64,000 bases of DNA from Pseudomonas syringae KCTC 12500 (GCF_000507185.2 NZ_AYTM02000002.1:1449501-1513500); one strand, 5' to 3'. Positions 19,319-28,490 are shown, counted from the first letter of the stretch. Numbers and translations: made by a program. The notes: generated from the sequence alone by a model not told the origin.

Positions 19319-21295
19319 CTAGTGCCTTGCGTCTACGGCTTGAACCAACAACTTATCCACCCGGCAAGGATTGATATAAGCCGCGCCCTGACGTTTGACA
19401 AACCATTTATCCAGCTCGATCAAGGACATCAGATAGACAAACGCCTGGTTGTCTCTGACTGTTATGTCTTCACCGCCGGCAAGGGTTCGTTCGACCACTT
19501 TTTTGATCAGTGCTTTTGCAAACACCGGATTAATCAGCTCGATGGCGTCCAGCGCATTGGACTCGCAAAGATGATTGAGATAATCGAGGGCGTGTTCGAC
19601 AAACGGCCCGCTGTCCGGCGCACGATACGGTGTTTTGGCTTTATGAATGATACGGTCCGGCAGAATTCCATCGTAGGCCATGCGCAGCATGTACTTTTCA
19701 GTAAAGCCATCGTCAAAACGCAAATTGATGGAAGAGGCGAGTTTCTGCACATTGATGTCGAGGAATGGACAGCGGTTTTCAATACCATGAGCAAGGCCCA
19801 TTCGCTCGCCCTGGCTACTGAGGAGATACCCGGAAAGCAAGGTATTGAACTCCAGCCACTGGGCTTTTTGCGTTGGGCTTAACGCGCTGTACACCGAGTC
19901 TTTCGCCACCCATGCCTGAATGCCAGCAAATGGATCATTCTTGGTTTTCAGCAACCGACTGGCAAAGCGCCCATTTTGAAAACGTATTTCGTGGGAGAAC
20001 AACCCAGGGATTTTTTCTTTCGCATAAGCGTTATAGAAACCCATCAAGTTCGAGTCATTGTCTTCACTGAAGCTTTTCATGTAAGGATACAACTTGGCCA
20101 GCAAGCGTTTCTTCTCATCGTGATCAGTGGTGTCCCACTGGGAGCGCAACAGAGTCTCTTTAAAGATGTTGTAGCCCAGAAATACTTCATCCGCTCCCTC
20201 TCCGCTCAGAATCGCTTTGATACCGGTCGAGCGAACATGCTTGGACAACATGTACATCGGCACGGGCGCGGTACGAAACAACGGCACTTCAGCATGGAAA
20301 ACCGTCGCCGAGAAATTATCAACAATGTCTTTATGGTTAATAATCAGCCGTTCATGCTTGGTCGAGAACAACGCAGAGACGAGTTGTTGATCACTCGACT
20401 CATCCAGGTTCTTATCTTCAAACTCCACAGAAAACGTGCGCAGCGGCTTTTGCTTGATGATCCTTGCCGCAATACTGGTCAACACGGAGGAGTCAACACC
20501 ACCACTGAGGTACAGCCCCATAGGCACGTCACTGCGCAGTCTGAGCTTGACCGCCTGCTCAAGAGTGTTGCGGATTTCTTCCTTGGCTTCATTTTCAGTG
20601 CCATCAAAATCCACAGCGCGAAAATCCAGGGCGTAGTAGGGCCGGATCTCACACTGAGCCCCTCGCAAGGTCATGATGGACCCAGGTGGCAGCTGACGAA
20701 TGCCCTGAAACGGGGTTTGCGATGGCAGGGGTGTCCAATGGGCGAGGATTGAGGACAAGGACATTTCGTCAAACTTGAACTCAAACCCTGGAAAGCCAAA
20801 AAAGCACTTCATCTCTGAAGCAAAAAGATAACCACCGTCGGTTTGCGTATAAAACAGCGGGCGCTTACCAAAGCGATCGCGCGCTATAAATACTTCATCT
20901 TTAACCGTGTCATAAATGGCGAAGGCGAAAGCGCCATTAAATTTTTCCAGGGCCTCATCACCCCACTCCATCCAGCTGCGCAACACCACTTCGGTGTCGG
21001 ACTCAGTGGAAAAATGGTGTCCCAAGACCTGCAATCGACGCCTTAGCTCGATGTAGTTATACAGTTCACCGTTGTATGAAATCCAATACTGACCTGTGCT
21101 ATCGCTGAGGGGTTGAATACCTGCCGCAAGGTCAATAATACTTAAACGCATGGTGCCGAGGCCCATGGAATTATTGACATAATACCCTGCCTGGTCGGGG
21201 CCTCGATGTTCAATCATTGAAAGCATATTTTTTATGACGGTGGTTTCATCGAGATTTTTATTTTTAACACCAAAGAAGCCAGTTATCCCACACAT
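19319..21295 (-). CDS. Asparagine-synthetase-like amidotransferase (glutarimide nitrogen donor)
   Basis: A 658-residue AsnB-family protein. An N-terminal class II glutamine amidotransferase domain begins with the nucleophile Cys2 (MCGITG), and an ATP-binding synthetase domain has SGGVDS at about 264-269 and GEGADE at about 365-370. I start it at 21295 because the mature enzyme needs Cys directly after the initiator Met; the open frame extends 28 codons further upstream. In glutarimide PKS pathways a homologous protein amidates a malonyl group held on a discrete ACP, supplying the imide nitrogen. Its position between the free ACP gene and PKS-A, 20 bases before the PKS-A start, supports that role. 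From sequence alone, a true asparagine synthetase cannot be excluded, but the context argues against it. Confidence 0.9.
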   Translation of the reverse strand: MCGITGFFGVKNKNLDETTVIKNMLSMIEHRGPDQAGYYVNNSMGLGTMRLSIIDLAAGIQPLSDSTGQYWISYNGELYNYIELRRRLQVLGHHFSTESDTEVVLRSWMEWGDEALEKFNGAFAFAIYDTVKDEVFIARDRFGKRPLFYTQTDGGYLFASEMKCFFGFPGFEFKFDEMSLSSILAHWTPLPSQTPFQGIRQLPPGSIMTLRGAQCEIRPYYALDFRAVDFDGTENEAKEEIRNTLEQAVKLRLRSDVPMGLYLSGGVDSSVLTSIAARIIKQKPLRTFSVEFEDKNLDESSDQQLVSALFSTKHERLIINHKDIVDNFSATVFHAEVPLFRTAPVPMYMLSKHVRSTGIKAILSGEGADEVFLGYNIFKETLLRSQWDTTDHDEKKRLLAKLYPYMKSFSEDNDSNLMGFYNAYAKEKIPGLFSHEIRFQNGRFASRLLKTKNDPFAGIQAWVAKDSVYSALSPTQKAQWLEFNTLLSGYLLSSQGERMGLAHGIENRCPFLDINVQKLASSINLRFDDGFTEKYMLRMAYDGILPDRIIHKAKTPYRAPDSGPFVEHALDYLNHLCESNALDAIELINPVFAKALIKKVVERTLAGGEDITVRDNQAFVYLMSLIELDKWFVKRQGAAYINPCRVDKLLVQAVDARH

Positions 21296-21531
21296 AAAAA
21301 TAAACCCACCAAAGTTTAAGTTGGCACCCCAAACAGAACTGTAGCGCCCTACCGCCTTAGCGAAGGTCGAAAGTCCCAATCACGGCTTGGAGTTTTTTTG
21401 CCAAGGTCAACGCGCACGCGCCACAAACACCGAATAATATTACGGAGAAAAGCATCGACAAACTTTAGCTGCCCTGCCTGACTGACAACAGTATCTGATG
21501 GACTGGTGGGCCTCTAAACCGCACCTCGGAA

Positions 21532-21777
21532 CTACCGGGTGGCCGTTGCCCGTTTCTCGACAAACTCTACCATATTCTGGATAGAAACCAGCACATTGCC
21601 CATCATATCTTCCTGGGTGAACACAATACCAAACTCCTTCTTCAAGAAAGAAATAAGTTGAATATAACCTACCGAATCGATCAAGCCGAGTTTGATGAGA
21701 TCATCTTGTTCTGTTATATCCTCATCGAACTCAAATAAGAAATTTTGGGTCAGATAGGATTTGATTTTTTCTTTCAT
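21532..21777 (-). CDS. Discrete acyl carrier protein (81 aa)
   Basis: A small acidic four-helix carrier protein with the phosphopantetheine attachment Ser35 in the motif LGLIDS. In glutarimide pathways such an ACP carries the malonyl starter that the neighbouring amidotransferase converts to malonamyl-ACP, which then primes the first KS of PKS-A. It sits between the TauD-like gene (74 bases upstream) and the amidotransferase gene (236 bases downstream), all in one direction. Assignment as an ACP is secure; the exact cargo is inferred from neighbours. Confidence 0.92.
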   Translation of the reverse strand: MKEKIKSYLTQNFLFEFDEDITEQDDLIKLGLIDSVGYIQLISFLKKEFGIVFTQEDMMGNVLVSIQNMVEFVEKRATATR

Positions 21778-21851
21778 GTATTCACTCTTTCATAGCCATT
21801 GCACATTCCACCGCAACGGAAGGACTTTTAAACGCACCCTCAACGAATAGA

Positions 21852-22865
21852 TCAAGCCGACCCGGCCGACTCCAATTCTGCGCGTTCAAAAGGATATGGA
21901 TGCCAGTCTTCATTATCATGACTGGTCACTGCCAGGCTTTTATCCCGTTCGTAGTAGCTGGTAAACTCCGGAATAATAGCTTGCGTCCGACGCATGATCC
22001 TGTTGTGGTTCGAGATCAGCGCACCACGCTTGTGCATGGTGCCATTGCAATTCCAGATCAGAAAATCGTCCTGCTTCCAAAAGTGCTCATAAACGTATTG
22101 ATCTTTAATTTGATGATCAAACAGAAACTTTAAGAGTCTGTAGCTCTCTGACTTACTCAGCCCTTCAACACGCTCCATAGTGTTGTAGTTCAGATAAAGA
22201 TATTTTTGCCGGGTGATCGGATTGGTTTTAACTAATGGTTGGTTGACCGGTTCAGTACGCTGAGGATCGACAAAGTAGTGAACCACTCGAAGATTATCAA
22301 TACGCTTTTTCAGGCTGTCTTCCAAGTCATTATAGGCGGCAACGGTGTCGCAAAATAACGTTGCTCCGCCTTGTGCGGCAGCCAGCTCTGCATATAAGCA
22401 ATTAATCGTTTCAACGTTTATGGCTTCCGAGTCGCCAGTGTGCCAACACGAAGTTCCCTTACCCTTGGTATGATTGTCTTTCTCATCCCATATCGCATGC
22501 TCATCCTGAGTTTTGTCGCAAAAATCCGGGCCGTTCACAAAATACAAAATCTCCCCATGATTAATTAGCGGCAGCCCATTAGGAATCACCTCGTCATCAC
22601 CAAAAGTAGCTGTCTCTATCTGCGGCGCCCAAGAGTGTAACTTCAGGTTCGGATTGCCCAGCAGTCGCGTGACTGCGATTTGCTCTCTTCGTGTAAGATT
22701 TTGATTCCTGAATAACACAAACCCGCGATATGCCAAGCATTTTTTTATCGCTGCGATCGTGTCAAAGGACAGATTTTTGTGCAGTTTTAAATTCTCGATT
22801 TCGACGCCAAAACTCTGAGCTGGGTATGATATTTCAAAAGGAACACTTGATAATTTTAAACCCAT
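21852..22865 (-). CDS. TauD-family Fe(II)/2-oxoglutarate enzyme with halogenase-like HxG iron site, 337 aa
   Basis: The protein has the TauD fold pattern: a WHT motif at 141-143, a GGxTL stretch at 166-170, the distal His278 and an Arg293 that would bind 2-oxoglutarate. In TauD hydroxylases the motif is WHTD, the Asp being an iron ligand. Here residue 144 is Gly, and the spacing from the Trp to GGxTL is the same as I recall for TauD, so the change is a substitution and not a gap. HxG or HxA at this place is typical of Fe/2OG halogenases, where chloride takes the open site. Asp145 directly follows and might substitute. The gene is first in the PKS operon, with a G-rich ribosome site just before ATG 22865. 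It could be a tailoring halogenase, an atypical hydroxylase or a degenerate enzyme. Confidence 0.85.
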   Translation of the reverse strand: MGLKLSSVPFEISYPAQSFGVEIENLKLHKNLSFDTIAAIKKCLAYRGFVLFRNQNLTRREQIAVTRLLGNPNLKLHSWAPQIETATFGDDEVIPNGLPLINHGEILYFVNGPDFCDKTQDEHAIWDEKDNHTKGKGTSCWHTGDSEAINVETINCLYAELAAAQGGATLFCDTVAAYNDLEDSLKKRIDNLRVVHYFVDPQRTEPVNQPLVKTNPITRQKYLYLNYNTMERVEGLSKSESYRLLKFLFDHQIKDQYVYEHFWKQDDFLIWNCNGTMHKRGALISNHNRIMRRTQAIIPEFTSYYERDKSLAVTSHDNEDWHPYPFERAELESAGSA

Positions 22866-23516
22866 GACAACCCCCCAGAACTTTAATCTACACTGATTGA
22901 GTTAACGTTTATAAATACCTTGAAGCTCGGGTCTGTAAGAATCACCTCACCGCCCTCCTATTCAGATTTCTTTCAGCATGGAGTCAAGAACATCGCCCTG
23001 GCCGAACCCAGGATTTTCGCCACTGCTTTAACGCTTCAGCAAAAACTATCACTGAATGAAAATACCAACAAATTATATAAATTCATCCTTGATGTATTTT
23101 ATTCATTCCGCTTCATCTATTCCTTGATGGCTTCTTGCTCGCCGTTTGCGGGCCACACATAGATAGCCAATAAATATCACTTCGCTCAGCTCTTTAATCA
23201 GTCCTCTATTCCAGCCATCAATCGTATTCCCCATAGGAAAATCGGCGACCTTATTGGCACTGTCGGTGGTGCCGCCCAAGGGGTCACCTGGGCAATAACC
23301 TTCTAAGGTGACGTCCAGCTCAGAAACCACGATCACCCAACCATAACCCCGTTATCTTGCCGCTGATAGCCTGGAGACGGAGCTTGGACCTCACCCATGC
23401 GCCCAGTGTTTCCCTGTCCGATGGTGTTCAATACCATTCGACCTCATCCGACGATGAAGTGGAGGGACAGGTGGGGGGACAAAAGGGACGACAAGGGAAA
23501 CCCGCGGCTAAGATAG
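22866..23516. other. Divergent intergenic region left of the IS3 remnant, no convincing gene
   Basis: Relatively AT-rich sequence between the first PKS-operon gene (leftward) and the IS remnant and LysR gene (rightward). It must hold the promoter of the PKS operon, but I could not identify a clear -35/-10 pair or an HrpL box. A 77-codon frame at 23103-23336 (minus) matches no family I know and is probably fortuitous. Confidence 0.5.
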
Positions 23517-23765
23517 ACCGAGTACCAGAGCGTGAAGTTGCTCGGCATCCAACCGGTAACCACCCCAGTTCGCAGCCAGCAGAACAACGGCATGGCCAAG
23601 AGCTTCATAAAGATGATCAAGGGTGGCTGCGTGGCGTAAGCGTCCAAGCCAGATCGAGAAATTGGCTCTGTATAACCTGGCAATGCCTTCGAATACTATA
23701 ATGAACAGCATCCGCACAGCGCCTTGAACTATCGCTCACCGAGAAAGCTCAGGCGTTTGGAGCCG
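23517..23765 (+). pseudogene. Degenerate 3' end of an IS3-family transposase (OrfB, integrase-type)
   Basis: Reading codons in the frame of 23571, the translation contains QQNNGMAKSFIKMIKGG (about 23574-23624), then KPDRE, then FEYYNEQHPHSALNYRSP (about 23688-23741). These are the recognisable C-terminal motifs of IS3-family OrfB (normally SPQSNGMAE...F and YNE.HPHSALxYRSP), which are part of the DDE integrase fold. Two in-frame stops (TAA at 23637 and 23673), plus a further stop at 23514, show decay. No complete copy or terminal inverted repeats were seen. It marks past mobile-element activity at the PKS cluster border. Confidence 0.8.
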
Positions 23766-23891
23766 TATCAATTTAGCAGGGGTTGGTGTACGGCTTTACG
23801 GGGACAAGTCCACGGCAAGATTGACATACCAAAATAACCGGACAAACATTATAGCCCATGTATTCGCCCAAACAATGGAGTGCTGGCTAAT

Positions 23892-24878
23892 ATGTTTTCA
23901 AAAATCCCCTTAAAGTCTCTACGATCGTTCGAGTCAGCGGCTCGACTAAGCAGCTTCAAAGCGGCTGCCATTGAACTTTTTGTTACGCCTTCAGCGATTT
24001 CACATCAAGTAAAATCACTAGAACACTGGCTCGGCTTATTGCTTTTTGAGCGAGTAGCCAAGGGAGTCACCCTAACGACTGAAGGGCTTGATTTATACAA
24101 GAATATCCATCAGCATTTTTCAAGCATAAACCAAAGCCTTAGTCAACTACGCTCACAGACCGACGAGAACGCAATCACCGTCACAACCACCCATGCATTT
24201 GCCTCATTGTGGCTCATTCCCAGATTAGGGGATTTCTACCGCCGCCATCCAACGATGCAAGTCAACATCATCACCAGCAGAACACAGGCAGACCTGCACA
24301 GAGATGCCAGTATCGACGTGGCTATTCGCAGCGTTTTCAAAGAGGTCCCTGATACCTATCAGCTACATCTAATGGACGAAAGCTTTCAGGCCTATACGCC
24401 CTACAGGACGCCCTTATCTGGAGAAACAAGGTCCCCACTCATCAACGTTCGTTGGGAGGCTGATGGCCATAACCCATTCGACTGGACGACTTGGTGCCAA
24501 GCGGCGGGACACGACGATTGGCTGGCCAACGCCACTTTCATGGAGTACGACGATGAACATCATGCTTTGCAAGCTGCAACTTCTGGCTATGGGATGGTGC
24601 TCGCCAGCGACGTCTTAGCCGTTGACAGTGTTACCCGAGGCTTTTTAACGCCATACAAGCCCGAGGTTAAACTAACGGGGACCCATTATGTCTCGGCCTG
24701 TGTACCTGGCAGAGAACGAAATCCGCCCGTCAGGGACTTCCTTGACTGGCTCAGTAAAGAAGCCTCTAAACATCTTGTACTGCAACGCCTCCTCACAGAG
24801 TCCATAGACTTTAGCGCACACAAAAATCCATTGAGGAACGACCGGAATCAAAGCATGCTCAAGCTCCAGATATACTAA
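23892..24878 (+). CDS. LysR-type transcriptional regulator
   Basis: A LysR-family regulator of 328 residues. The N-terminal winged helix-turn-helix (about residues 3-62) has the family's FxxAARLxSFxxAAxEL and TPSAISHQVKSLE pattern, and the substrate-binding domain covers roughly residues 90-300. I prefer ATG 23892, preceded by GGAG at 23877-23880, over the upstream GTG at 23880, which would add four residues. The domain style resembles the GcvA-like subgroup. It is transcribed away from the PKS operon and is the only regulator beside it in view, so control of the cluster is plausible but unproven. Base composition resembles the PKS side more than the core genes to the right. Confidence 0.9.
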   Translation: MFSKIPLKSLRSFESAARLSSFKAAAIELFVTPSAISHQVKSLEHWLGLLLFERVAKGVTLTTEGLDLYKNIHQHFSSINQSLSQLRSQTDENAITVTTTHAFASLWLIPRLGDFYRRHPTMQVNIITSRTQADLHRDASIDVAIRSVFKEVPDTYQLHLMDESFQAYTPYRTPLSGETRSPLINVRWEADGHNPFDWTTWCQAAGHDDWLANATFMEYDDEHHALQAATSGYGMVLASDVLAVDSVTRGFLTPYKPEVKLTGTHYVSACVPGRERNPPVRDFLDWLSKEASKHLVLQRLLTESIDFSAHKNPLRNDRNQSMLKLQIY

Positions 24879-25189
24879 CAATGAGACTAGGAGTTCGATG
24901 CTCTGCCCCCCATGGATGGCAATGGAGACCACGTAGATAGGCATAAATCGCCATTTGCCATCAGGCAGTGACGAGTCACTGAGCTACAGTTGCAACACCG
25001 CAAACCATTTAACATCACCCGTACACTAAAACCGCGCAGCCGTACACACACCTTTCTCCTATCGTCGCACACATCAATATCCATCCGTATGCGTCCGACC
25101 CAGTCATCTACCCAGCCCCACAAAGCCAGGGCATGGTGTGCACTTAAATTTAAGTGGACACCCGTTCTAGCTTTTTAAGCGGGTATTTC
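24879..25189. other. Gene-free stretch before the IS66 remnant, with a 16-base palindrome
   Basis: No supported gene. A perfect 16-base palindrome (CACTTAAATTTAAGTG) lies at 25141-25156, 33 bases before the IS66 TnpA start codon, and could be part of an element end. A 78-codon minus-strand frame at 24887-25123 has no recognisable motif. Confidence 0.45.
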
Positions 25190-25400
25190 ATGCAGCCAAC
25201 ACGCCGTTCCTATTCCAAGCCCTTCAAAGCCCAAGTCATTCAGGAGTGTGCCCAACCCGGCGCCTCGATTGCCTGCGTCGCACTCAGCCATAGTCTCAAC
25301 GCAAACCTCGTCCACAAATGGATTCGGCTGCAAGCGCAGAAAAGCCCGGCGCTCCCACCTGCATTTATTCCGTTAGCCATGCCGCCGGCCGGTGCAAACT
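25190..25400 (+). pseudogene. Truncated IS66-family TnpA (OrfA)
   Basis: The frame from ATG 25190 encodes a helix-turn-helix start (RRSYSKPFKAQVIQEC, then GASIACVAL and NANLVHKWI) typical of IS66 family TnpA. After about 65-70 residues, near SPALPPAFIPLA, the similarity ends and the frame runs on into the antisense strand of a Sir2-like gene until about 25465. The rest of IS66 (TnpB, TnpC) is absent. TnpA is normally somewhat longer, so this is a 5' fragment whose insertion or later deletion cut the Sir2 gene. Confidence 0.8.
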
Positions 25401-25760
25401 CCCACGGAGATGCAGTACATCCACAGATCCCGCTCGTTCATGCAAGTCATCAATGTTTTGAGTGATCACGGAGACGTTATACCCTGATTTGGCCAGTCGG
25501 CTCACCGCGAGATGTGCATCATTGGGAGCTGCTTTAGAGACCTGTTGGCGCCGCCACAGGTACCATCCCCATACCAACGGAGGATTTTCACGAAAGGCCT
25601 TGGCTGTTTCCATATTGCGCGGATCGTATGGAGCCCAAATACCGGTCAATGGATCTTTGTACGTGGGGATGCCACTTTCAGCTGAGATTCCCGCACCCGT
25701 GAAAATGACGATCTCGGGGGCGTGGGACAGGGCCTTAGCGGCGCTTCCAAATTCAGGCAC
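25390..25760 (-). pseudogene. Truncated Sir2-family NAD-dependent deacylase
   Basis: About 120 residues of a Sir2/CobB-like protein are present: the NAD-binding FTGAGISAESGIPTY, then TQNIDDLHERAGS and HLRGSL. The zinc-binding module and the C-terminal Rossmann half are missing; similarity stops where the IS66 TnpA fragment begins on the other strand. The start appears to be GTG at 25760. Without the catalytic core's second half it is almost surely non-functional. The junction at roughly 25390-25405 is my estimate from where the two families' motifs end. Confidence 0.8.
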
Positions 25761-25800
25761 AGAACATCCAGTCCAGAAGGTTTAACCAGTATTTTGCCCT

Positions 25801-28335
25801 CTACGTCCCCCTCGGCTTCACCCGCGCCGTCGCCTCCGCCACCAACGGATCATCCGGCCAGTAATGCTTCGGATACCGCCCTTTCAAATCCTTCTTTACC
25901 TCAATGTAGGTCGACCGCCAGAAGTTAGCCAGATCCTGCGTCACCTGCACCGGGCGGCGTGCCGGGGACAGCAGGTGCAGTTTCAGCACCTGCCGCCCAT
26001 TGGCAATGCGTGGGGTATCGGACAGTCCAAACAACTCTTGTAACCGCACCGGCAGAATCGGCGGATGTTCGCTGTAGTCGATACGGATATTCGAGCCAGA
26101 GGGCACTTGCAGGGTCTGGGGTGCCATTGCCTCCAACTGTTGCGGCAATGGCCACGGCAGCAGGTTGCGCAGGATAGAGGACAGGTCGAGCTGGCTGAAG
26201 TGGCTGAGCCGGGTAACTTTGCCCAGGTAGGGCATCAGCCAGTTTTCGAGTGTCGCCAGCAGTTGCGCGTCGCTCAGATCAGGCCACTCGCTCGCTGAGC
26301 TTTTCTCTATATCCAGGCCGCGCAACAGTGCAACACGCGCCTGCCACTGACGCAGTTCCGGCGTCCAGGGCAGCAGTTCCAGGCCTTTGCGACGCACCAG
26401 CGCCAGCAGCGCGTGGCTGCGGGTTGTCTCGTCGAGGCCGGTCAGTGGTTCGCGACTGATGATCAGTTCACCGACTTTGCGCTGTCGCTCGGCGCGGAAT
26501 ACACCTTCGCGTTCGTCCCAGTCGATCTGGTCCACGCTGATGACCTGCTCGGCCAACACCGAATCGAACAGTGCCGGATCGAACTCGGCAGCGAGGTAGA
26601 TGCGTTCTTCGCGCTGGCCCTGACGACTGCCAAGATCAGCGATGACCAACCAAGGCTGTTTCATCAGCGCATCAGCCTCGGCGAACAGTGCCGCGCGGCC
26701 GTTGGCCAGTCGGTATTCGGCTCCGCCCGCTCGGCGTTGCTGTGCGACGCGATCCGGGTAGGCCAAGGCCAGCAAGGCGCCCAGCCAGCGGGAGTGGTCC
26801 GGATCGCCGACCGGGCTGTTCGCTGCGCCGCGCAGATAGCCGCGATATTGCCGCGACAACTGTCTGGCCCGCTGCACGCCGCCTTGTGCGCCGCGCGCCG
26901 CGCGTTCGGTGCCGGCCAGCAGGGTCAGGCGGCTGTGCAGGTCCGCGCCAGCGTCGCGCAAGATATCGCGCTCGCCCAGCAAGGCCGCCACGTCGCACGC
27001 CAGTTCGCCCAGCCCTAGCGCATGGCCGCGCAATAGCAGATGGGCGATGCGCGCATGAGCAGGCAGCTCAGCCATCGCCTGACCGTGTGGCGTCAGGGCT
27101 GGCGGCTGACCCGGCTGATTGTTCAATGCCTCCAGGCGCACCAGCAAATCCTGCGCCTGTGCATAAGCCGCGGCTGGCGGCACGTCGAGCCAGACCAGTT
27201 GCGCAGGCGTGACGCCCCAGCGGGCCAGTTGCAGTGCGAGCCCGGCGAGGTCCGCCTGAAGAATTTCTGCCGCCCCGTAGGCGGCCAGTTGATCGTGTTG
27301 CGCTTCGGACCACAGCCGGTAACACACGCCCGGCTCCAGCCGCCCTGCCCGTCCGGCGCGCTGGGTGGCGCTGGCACGAGAGATGCGTTGAGTCTCCAGA
27401 CGCGTCATGCCGCTGCCCGGATCGAAACGCGGCACCCGCGCCAACCCGGCATCGATCACCACACGCACGCCGTCGATGGTCAGACTGGTTTCCGCAATGT
27501 TGGTCGCCAGCACCACCTTGCGCGTGCCCTTGGGAGCCGGTTCGATAGCCGCGCGTTGCGCATTCAGATCAAGCTCGCCATGCAAAGGGCAAAGCAGAAT
27601 GTCGGCGCGCTCGCCCAGTGCTTCTGCCAGTTGCTGGTTGACCCGACGAATCTCGGCCTGCCCCGGCAGAAACACCAGCAGGCTGCCGGACTCGCTGCCC
27701 AGCGCATCCAATACCGTCTGCACGACACGCGGCTCGACAAACTCACCAGGCTGAAAAGGACGTCCCCACTGCATGCTCACCGGAAACATCCGCCCATCAC
27801 TGCGTACCACCGGCGCATCGTCCAGCAACGCCGCCAACCGCTCGCCTTCCAGCGTGGCCGACATGAGCAGAATCTTCAGCGGCTGATCGTCGCGAAACAG
27901 TTCCCGGCCATTGAGACTCAGGGCCAGGGCCAGATCGGCATCCAGGCTGCGTTCGTGAAACTCATCGAAAATCAGCAGCCCCACACCTTCCAGCGCCGGA
28001 TCGTCCTGCAAACGACGCGTGAGGATCCCCTCGGTGACCACTTCGATACGCGTCTTCGGGCCGACCCGGCTTTCCAGACGAATCCGGTAACCCACCGTGT
28101 CGCCGACCTTCTCGTCCAACTCGCTGGCCAAGCGCTCGGCAGCCGCTCTCGCCGCCAGCCGCCGAGGCTCCAGCATCAGAATGGTCTGCCCGGCCAGCCA
28201 GGTTTCCTCAAGCAGCGCGAGCGGCACGCGCGTGGTCTTGCCCGCGCCGGGAGGGGCTTCGAGTACGGCTTCATGGCGTGTGGACAAGGCCTGGCGCAAG
28301 GCTGGCAGGACGGCATCGATGGGTAACGAGATCAT
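25801..28335 (-). CDS. hrpB: ATP-dependent helicase HrpB (DEAH/DEFH-type), 844 aa
   Basis: Superfamily 2 helicase with Walker A APPGAGKTTR at about residues 27-36, a DEFH box in DEFHERS, motif III SATLEG and motif VI-type QRAGRAGR, followed by the long C-terminal region of HrpB. Its length fits the E. coli family (about 810-840 residues). The name is that of the putative RNA helicase and is unrelated to the type III secretion hrp genes, despite this being a P. syringae-type genome. Base composition is clearly that of the core genome, so it fixes the right border of the acquired PKS region. Confidence 0.95.
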   Translation of the reverse strand: MISLPIDAVLPALRQALSTRHEAVLEAPPGAGKTTRVPLALLEETWLAGQTILMLEPRRLAARAAAERLASELDEKVGDTVGYRIRLESRVGPKTRIEVVTEGILTRRLQDDPALEGVGLLIFDEFHERSLDADLALALSLNGRELFRDDQPLKILLMSATLEGERLAALLDDAPVVRSDGRMFPVSMQWGRPFQPGEFVEPRVVQTVLDALGSESGSLLVFLPGQAEIRRVNQQLAEALGERADILLCPLHGELDLNAQRAAIEPAPKGTRKVVLATNIAETSLTIDGVRVVIDAGLARVPRFDPGSGMTRLETQRISRASATQRAGRAGRLEPGVCYRLWSEAQHDQLAAYGAAEILQADLAGLALQLARWGVTPAQLVWLDVPPAAAYAQAQDLLVRLEALNNQPGQPPALTPHGQAMAELPAHARIAHLLLRGHALGLGELACDVAALLGERDILRDAGADLHSRLTLLAGTERAARGAQGGVQRARQLSRQYRGYLRGAANSPVGDPDHSRWLGALLALAYPDRVAQQRRAGGAEYRLANGRAALFAEADALMKQPWLVIADLGSRQGQREERIYLAAEFDPALFDSVLAEQVISVDQIDWDEREGVFRAERQRKVGELIISREPLTGLDETTRSHALLALVRRKGLELLPWTPELRQWQARVALLRGLDIEKSSASEWPDLSDAQLLATLENWLMPYLGKVTRLSHFSQLDLSSILRNLLPWPLPQQLEAMAPQTLQVPSGSNIRIDYSEHPPILPVRLQELFGLSDTPRIANGRQVLKLHLLSPARRPVQVTQDLANFWRSTYIEVKKDLKGRYPKHYWPDDPLVAEATARVKPRGT

Positions 28336-28490
28336 GGGGGCTCCCGGAGAGATGCGGGGAGTATACCGGGGTGGGGTTGGGAATCAGGGGAGTATTGGTG
28401 TAACGCTTTAGAAAGCCCTCCCTCTACTCACCTTTTTAAAAATTGACACCCCATAATCCTAGACGATTTTCTAGCCTTACATAAACGTCA

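Noticed and set aside
21296..21379. N-terminal extension of the amidotransferase to 21379
   Set aside because: Class II amidotransferases need Cys immediately after the initiator Met; only ATG 21295 gives that.
23103..23336. 77-codon minus-strand frame upstream of the PKS operon
   Set aside because: No recognisable motif or clear ribosome site; lies in decayed intergenic DNA.
27040..28326. Long plus-strand frame (428 codons) opposite the helicase gene
   Set aside because: It is the antisense shadow of hrpB, which has clear motifs; the shadow has none and is rich in Gln/Arg as expected for this artefact in GC-rich DNA.
25801..28335. hrpB as part of a type III secretion cluster
   Set aside because: The protein is a DEAH-type RNA helicase that shares only the name; no hrc/hrp secretion genes are nearby, although the HrpL-controlled effector is.
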